Positions 62,883-64,000 of a DNA stretch of 64,000 bases are shown piece by piece. The stretch is taken from positions 744,001 through 808,000 of the forward strand of contig NZ_JABJXD010000001.1 of the NCBI RefSeq assembly GCF_019093865.1, given 5' to 3'. Positions within the stretch are counted from its first letter, which is position 1; each line of letters starts with the position of its first letter. Made by a program: the position numbers and the translations under genes. Source of the DNA: Lentibacillus saliphilus. Its GTDB lineage: Bacteria; Bacillota; Bacilli; Bacillales; Amphibacillaceae. Under the pieces are notes generated by a model. It had not been told where the DNA came from, searched no databases, and was given only the letters and a program-made list of their open reading frames with translations.

Positions 62883-63039
62883 ATCTGCGCACACCTTTCA
62901 TCAGTTACAAATACAAAATATGGTACTTCCTAATGATACGACATTAACCACCTTTTTCCTATTAATTAGGGTCACGTGAATGTCTAGGTGATGAGCAAGA
63001 GGCGCATAGGGACTATTTGCAGGATGCGGGGTGATGCGT

Positions 63040-63497
63040 TTGCGGAATTTGGAGCGTGCATTGCGGAATGATAGCACCGCATTGCGGAATAATACCGTCG
63101 TATTGCGGAATTTCGAGCACTCATTGCGGAATAACAACATCGTATTGCGGAATTTCAACCACTCATTGCGGAATAACACCGCCGTATTGCGGAATTACAA
63201 GTGCGTATTGCGGAATTACAGCACCGCATTGCGGAATTCCAAGCGCGCATTGCGGAATAACAACATCGTATTGCGGAATAATACCATCGTATTGCGGAAT
63301 TTCAGGCACACATTGCGGTATAACACCCGCACATTGCGGAATTTCAACCACGCATTGCGGAATAACACCCGCACATCGCGGAATTTCAAGCACGTATTGC
63401 GGAATTACAGCACCGCATTGCGGAATTCCAAGCGCATATTGCGGAATAACACCCGCACATCCGAATTTCAAGCTCACATCGCGGAATAACGCAATAA
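63040..63497. repeat. 21-bp-periodic tandem repeat array (TTGCGGAAT core)
   Basis: About 22 units of 21 bp, core ATTGCGGAAT, starting at 63040, 63061, 63082, 63103 and so on with no slippage to 63439; then a 2-bp deletion and a last unit at 63479. Unit types alternate (tail TTTCAAnCACnCA or AACAnCAnCGTA). Three consecutive unit types starting at 63208 recur at 63397, exactly nine units on, showing segmental duplication. 21 bp is seven codons, so several frames are open; I do not regard these as genes. Confidence 0.92.
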
Positions 63498-63539
63498 ATC
63501 CACCCAGTTCATAACTGGATGGATTTATCATTACCTTAA

Positions 63540-63701
63540 TTAGCGAGAATACTGACGTAAGTTTTCACAGTAAATAATGACTTTACGTTTTTGCTGCTCT
63601 GCTGCCTTCTGTTGCACGTGATAATATTCTGCCCCTAATTTACCGTCGTTTTCCAGCATTTGCTGTTCTTTTTTGAACATGCCTTTTAGTTTCTTTCCCA
63701 T
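63540..63701 (-). CDS. Small charged protein of unknown function
   Basis: A 53-residue protein beginning MGKKLKGMFKKEQQMLEND, with an amphipathic helix (VQQKAAEQQKRKVIIYC) and a single Cys near the end. The GAAGGAGTG ribosome-binding site is strong. I do not recognise the family. A TetR-style palindrome lies 20 bp upstream of its start, and a TetR gene lies before it on the same strand. Confidence 0.65.
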   Translation of the reverse strand: MGKKLKGMFKKEQQMLENDGKLGAEYYHVQQKAAEQQKRKVIIYCENLRQYSR

Positions 63702-63722
63702 TACATTCACTCCTTCTTTTAA

Positions 63723-63734
63723 AATGACTGGTCA
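63723..63734. promoter_or_regulatory. TetR-type operator candidate
   Basis: TGACTGGTCA is a near-perfect palindrome of the kind bound by TetR drug regulators, located between the TetR gene end and the start of the 53-residue gene. Confidence 0.5.
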
Positions 63735-63759
63735 GTTTATTTTATTCAATAGCCATTTC

Positions 63760-64000
63760 CTAAGTGAGTAATGCCAACATTGTTTTTTCCATTTTCTTGA
63801 TCCGTTCTGCAAACTTTTCTTCAGCGTACCCGATAATATGGTGCAGCCACAGTCCATCATGTAGTTCCCAAAACATTTCTGCTGCGCGTTCAGGGTCGAT
63901 ATCTTGCTTGAACTCTCCCTCATTTTGACCGGCTATAATGATGTTTTTGATCTTTTCAAAATTACGATCAAAGCGATCTGTCAAAATATGCTGTACCTCG
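63760..64000 (-). CDS. TetR/AcrR family regulator (N-terminus cut by window edge)
   Basis: The last 79 codons of a helical protein. NFEKIKNIIIAGQNEGEFKQ, DIDPERAAEMFWELHDGLWL and HHIIGYAEEKFAERI match the ligand-binding half of TetR regulators (the I-x-x-G-x-x-E-G-x-F pattern is typical). The DNA-binding part lies beyond the right edge. The palindrome just downstream may be its target. Confidence 0.75.
   Translation of the reverse strand, partial: EVQHILTDRFDRNFEKIKNIIIAGQNEGEFKQDIDPERAAEMFWELHDGLWLHHIIGYAEEKFAERIKKMEKTMLALLT

Noticed and set aside
63031-63531. Three long open frames in the 21-bp array, two of 152 codons on the plus strand and one of 122 on the minus strand
   Set aside because: They are a by-product of the 7-codon period. 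All frames are equally open, no ribosome-binding site is present, and the peptides are simple repeats.

Overview
The window reads as chromosomal DNA of a low-GC Gram-positive bacterium, almost certainly a member of the Bacillaceae. The reasons are strong AAGGAGG ribosome-binding sites, TTG and GTG starts, and Bacillus-type families (YvrJ, DUF1659, DUF2922, SinI, DUF2325, the CCGKS-type FdhD, a lysine riboswitch, CstR). The long imperfect palindromic repeats with a CGCTTTCCGCGGGC core are, from memory, typical of halophilic or alkaliphilic bacilli. I see no rRNA, tRNA, insertion sequence, prophage or CRISPR.

Left part (1-20 kb): a cut-off Crp/Fnr regulator; D-amino acid transaminase; an S9 peptidase; an alpha/beta hydrolase flanked on both sides by 20-bp-periodic repeat arrays in opposite orientation; an extended SDR; a small SinI-like antirepressor; a transcription factor fusing a catalytically dead alpha/beta hydrolase to a BTAD domain; a methyltransferase; an MFS exporter; a stand-alone structured RNA that may be 6S RNA; a glycerate locus (regulator, kinase, permease); a sodium-solute symporter operon with a 44-residue membrane protein and an isochorismatase-like hydrolase; and a chemoreceptor.

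Middle (20-36 kb): a five-gene minus-strand operon that looks like an undescribed exopolysaccharide machine: processive GT2 synthase, HEAT-repeat membrane protein, degenerate GGDEF-REC protein, membrane protein with four tandem phosphatase-like repeats, and an exported protein. A REC-GGDEF-REC diguanylate cyclase 8 kb away carries a REC tail very similar to that of the operon protein. Between them lie an MFS pseudogene, a YdeP-type molybdoenzyme with FdhD, an isolated UppS paralogue and a PadR/HAAS/DUF4173 membrane-stress-type cluster.

Right-middle (36-53 kb): proline dehydrogenase; three long palindromic repeat elements; a cluster of tiny proteins (DUF1659, DUF2922, YvrJ, a coiled-coil protein); a Nudix hydrolase; an ABC-F protein; a CstR-type persulfide-response locus (CstR, DsrE, two rhodaneses, TusA) with three CstR-like operators; and an aminobenzoyl-glutamate-type operon (three M20 hydrolases, a regulator, AbgT).

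Right end (53-64 kb): a DUF2325 protein; an amino acid ABC transporter under a lysine riboswitch; a TetR-controlled ABC exporter; a HlyD-like/YIP1 pair; two tandem XapX proteins; a strictly 21-bp-periodic repeat array of about 22 units; a 53-residue protein; and a cut-off TetR regulator.
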